This document shows positions 62,801 to 64,000 of a stretch of DNA of 64,000 bases, one piece after another. The notes beneath the pieces are model-generated. The model did no database searches and was not told where the DNA came from. It worked only from the letters and a program-made list of their open reading frames with translations. Source of the stretch: Bigelowiella natans CCMP2755 (lineage: Eukaryota > Cercozoa > Chlorarachniophyceae); contig ADNK01001129.1 in the NCBI GenBank assembly GCA_000320545.1, positions 62,001 to 126,000 on the forward strand. Direction: 5' to 3'. Within the stretch, counting starts at the first letter, position 1; each line of letters starts with the position of its first letter. The position numbers and the translations under genes are program-made.

Positions 62801-64000
62801 TGCCGACAGGTACACCAGGCTGCTACCTCTCTGCAATGATTCTGATCTGTATAACAAACTAAACAATCATCCCGCTCTTACAATGTGTTGGGTTATCGCA
62901 ACAGTAGGTACCGGATGCTTGGTTTGAGAAGAAAGGCCACTAGCGACAGCTCGGACGGAAAGCATAACTGCCTCCACTCCCAGCTCACCCAGGCTTATAT
63001 CCAGCTATTCCATGCCGCAAGACAGCATGTAGAGGCCGCTAGGAAGCTACGACAACAGCGGCAGCTCTACCCGCCAAGATCGTCACCCTTCTACTACAAC
63101 TACGACAGGAAGGTAGAATTTACTTATTTATTTTTATATGTTTATTTTTTTGATTCATGTGTAGCATTGCCAAGAAGATGGAAGCGGAATAAACGCGATA
63201 CGGCACAAACACCACCTACCACCTAATCAGACTGCCGCCAAGAACTCTTGCATTGCATCGGTGCTAGCTGCTCATTCGACAGGCTGTTTCAGTGCTGCCA
63301 TAGCCTCCGGGGATCATCATTCCAAGATGGCCGCCCTTGATTTTCCTCCATCTGCTGCCTGCGCAATTGTTAGCAGTAATAGCAGTGGCGATGGAGCAGG
63401 CCGAGGTAGCGCTGCAAGAAGCGGCAGCAGCGAGTCAACTCAGCTGTCGGCAATGATCTCATGGACGGGGAGTCCCTCCCCGGTCGCAGGAGGGGAAACA
63501 AGGAGCTGGGAGTCAGGGGTGTGGCTCGACCAGATATATCGTCTAGGCCTCACGCTCCGTGCTATTATGCTGGAAGGAGGCAAGCAGATCAAAGGACGGC
63601 CCACTGCTGCTGCTACTGATGCTGCTGCGGCTATTGGTGGTGGTGGTGGTAGCGGTGTTGGCGAAGGAGGTGTTGATGTGAAATCATCCTCCTCATTTTA
63701 TTCCTACGCGAGTAATTTTTCCAATGCGGCGGCTTCTTCCTCCTCCTCCAGCTCCTCTTCATCCTCCAGCTCCTCCTCCTCCTCCTCTTCCGCCTCCTCT
63801 TCCTCCTCGCCCTCCCTCTCCCCCGAAGTAGCTCTGCAACAGTCGGTGCGCGTGCTGGACGTGAAAAGCTACAGTGAGCTGGCCCACTATATGGAGCTGC
63901 TGACAGAGGAGAAGAACCTGACGGCTCCTGAGGAGCTACCGTTACCTCTCAGGCACCCACTTGGTGGAAGTAGTAGTGGTGGTAGTAGTAGTATTCGTGG
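42559..64000 (+). CDS. Giant multidomain protein (UBR, WWE, SPRY, UBA, Tudor), probable E3 ubiquitin ligase, 3' end outside window
   Basis: The ATG at 42559 opens a 603-bp exon. Phase-checked exons: 42559-43161, 43248-43546, 43719-44134, 44392-44572, 44719-44989, 45293-45528, 45660-46149, 46391-47275, then 52058-52421, 52545-53404 and 56870-58902; others lie between and after, and the last begins at 63165 and is open at 64000. Domains in order: a YGLIKVGTGSNGTIRGQIYA module (43830); Tudor knot (VGQKVDAKDSVNKWCPATVV, 44780-44945); WWE (YPPHIITQIERMY and FVIDLSSMAQVDL, 45800-45980); CUB-like sandwich (VIESSHPYAKGT, 49700-50035); UBR-box with Cys/His cluster (YECLDCGLSNGECCCAICAR, 52868-53060); SPRY with a nested second Tudor knot (56958-58145); UBA (58378-58515); MIB/HERC-like (60020-60380); second CUB-like (61730-61940). 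The mix matches HECT- or RING-class ligases such as HERC, HUWE1 and UBR4, but no catalytic domain lies inside the window. Confidence 0.85.
44274..44317. repeat. (CA)n in an E3-gene intron
   Basis: About 20 CA units between exons ending 44134 and starting 44392. Confidence 0.9.
45086..45114. repeat. (TATC)n tetranucleotide repeat
   Basis: Seven TATC units in the intron after the first Tudor exon; the only clear tetranucleotide array in the window. Confidence 0.9.
49107..49142. repeat. (CA)n in an E3-gene intron
   Basis: About 17 CA units, ending roughly 28 bases before an acceptor. Confidence 0.9.
49440..49582. repeat. (GA)n tracts in an E3-gene intron
   Basis: Purine-rich GA tracts at about 49440-49472 and 49532-49582, separated by unique sequence. 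Confidence 0.85.
50080..50112 (+). repeat. In-frame (GAT)n coding for poly-Asp
   Basis: Within an exon of the giant gene; encodes 11 Asp in a row, directly after the first CUB-like domain. Confidence 0.85.
50337..50372 (+). repeat. In-frame (GGT)n coding for poly-Gly
   Basis: Encodes about 12 Gly residues in the same exon as the poly-Asp run. Confidence 0.85.
54422..54461. repeat. (TAG)n in an E3-gene intron
   Basis: About 11 TAG units starting a few bases after a donor site. Confidence 0.9.
56078..56140. repeat. (CT)n and (TA)n in an E3-gene intron
   Basis: CT to about 56109 then TA to about 56139, before the acceptor at about 56170. Confidence 0.9.
56775..56833. repeat. (CT)n and (CA)n in an E3-gene intron
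   Basis: CT run followed directly by CA run, about 36 bases before the SPRY exon. Confidence 0.9.
58963..58997. repeat. (TTG)n in an E3-gene intron
   Basis: About 11 TTG units in the intron after the SPRY/UBA exon. Confidence 0.9.
59813..59923. repeat. (TA)n and (GAT)n in an E3-gene intron
   Basis: TA run 59813-59842 and GAT/ATG run 59897-59923. Confidence 0.9.
61665..61710. repeat. (TAC)n in an E3-gene intron
   Basis: About 14 TAC units, with one CAC interruption, just before the acceptor of the second CUB-like exon. Confidence 0.9.
61948..61980. repeat. (TAG)n after an E3-gene donor
   Basis: About 10 TAG units beginning at the donor of the exon ending near 61941. Confidence 0.9.
63733..63815 (+). 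repeat. In-frame (TCC)n coding for poly-Ser
   Basis: Encodes a Ser-rich run of roughly 25-30 residues, with one Ala, in the last exon of the window. Confidence 0.85.

Noticed and set aside
42559-64000. Splitting the 21-kb region into several genes because of long introns with repeats
   Set aside because: Consecutive exons from 42559 to 47275 join in phase without stops, and domain order continues; no internal start with promoter or poly(A) signal was evident, although a split further right cannot be fully excluded.

Overview
This window is nuclear DNA from a eukaryote, most likely a ciliated protist or alga. The genes are densely spliced with GT-AG introns, many of them only 45-80 bp, and exon phases join cleanly. 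The gene set is eukaryotic: MAD2, kinesin, SRP72, an SLC37 sugar-phosphate exchanger, a ciliary coiled-coil protein and a giant ubiquitin ligase. An RsmB-type rRNA methyltransferase of bacterial type suggests an organellar target. No tRNA, rRNA, CRISPR array or autonomous transposon was found. The species cannot be fixed from sequence alone.

Layout, left to right: MAD2 3' part (+, <1-872); a 123-bp inverted, in-frame copy of a MAD2 exon (1798-1920); a microsatellite-rich spacer; a 967-bp element with 46-bp terminal inverted repeats and a 6-bp target duplication (4785-5751); a TPH-like ciliary coiled-coil protein (+, 6514-8975); an OB-fold/zinc-ribbon ssDNA-binding-type protein (-, 9707-11583); an 18-exon RsmB family rRNA m5C methyltransferase (+, 12351-16296); a small possible membrane protein (-, 16700-17068); a protein with two retropepsin-like domains (+, 17579-21131); SRP72 (-, 21847-29543); a kinesin with an SH3b-like tail segment (+, 30133-35082); an SLC37-type transporter (-, 35960-41389); and the first ~21 kb of a giant protein with Tudor-knot, WWE, CUB-like, UBR-box, SPRY, UBA and MIB-like domains (+, 42559 to beyond the end), probably an E3 ubiquitin ligase.

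From 6.5 kb on, orientation mostly alternates. There are divergent pairs (OB/RsmB, SRP72/kinesin, SLC37/E3) and convergent pairs (TPH/OB, protease/SRP72, kinesin/SLC37). The convergent spacers share a distinctive vocabulary of short palindromes (CTAG, GCATGC, TGCTAGCA) and a few exact 13-15 bp words. Nearly every longer intron carries a di- or trinucleotide microsatellite. In the giant gene the same trinucleotides appear in exons as Asp, Gly, Ala and Ser runs.

The genes do not form one pathway; they are a housekeeping neighbourhood (spindle checkpoint, cilium, DNA repair or meiosis, rRNA modification, proteolysis, protein targeting, motor transport, sugar-phosphate exchange, ubiquitination). 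The most unusual items are the giant protein, in particular a Tudor knot nested inside its SPRY domain, the in-frame inverted MAD2 copy, and the kinesin tail. Exon coordinates given as exact were derived by reading splice sites and checking phase by hand; they are not supported by transcripts.
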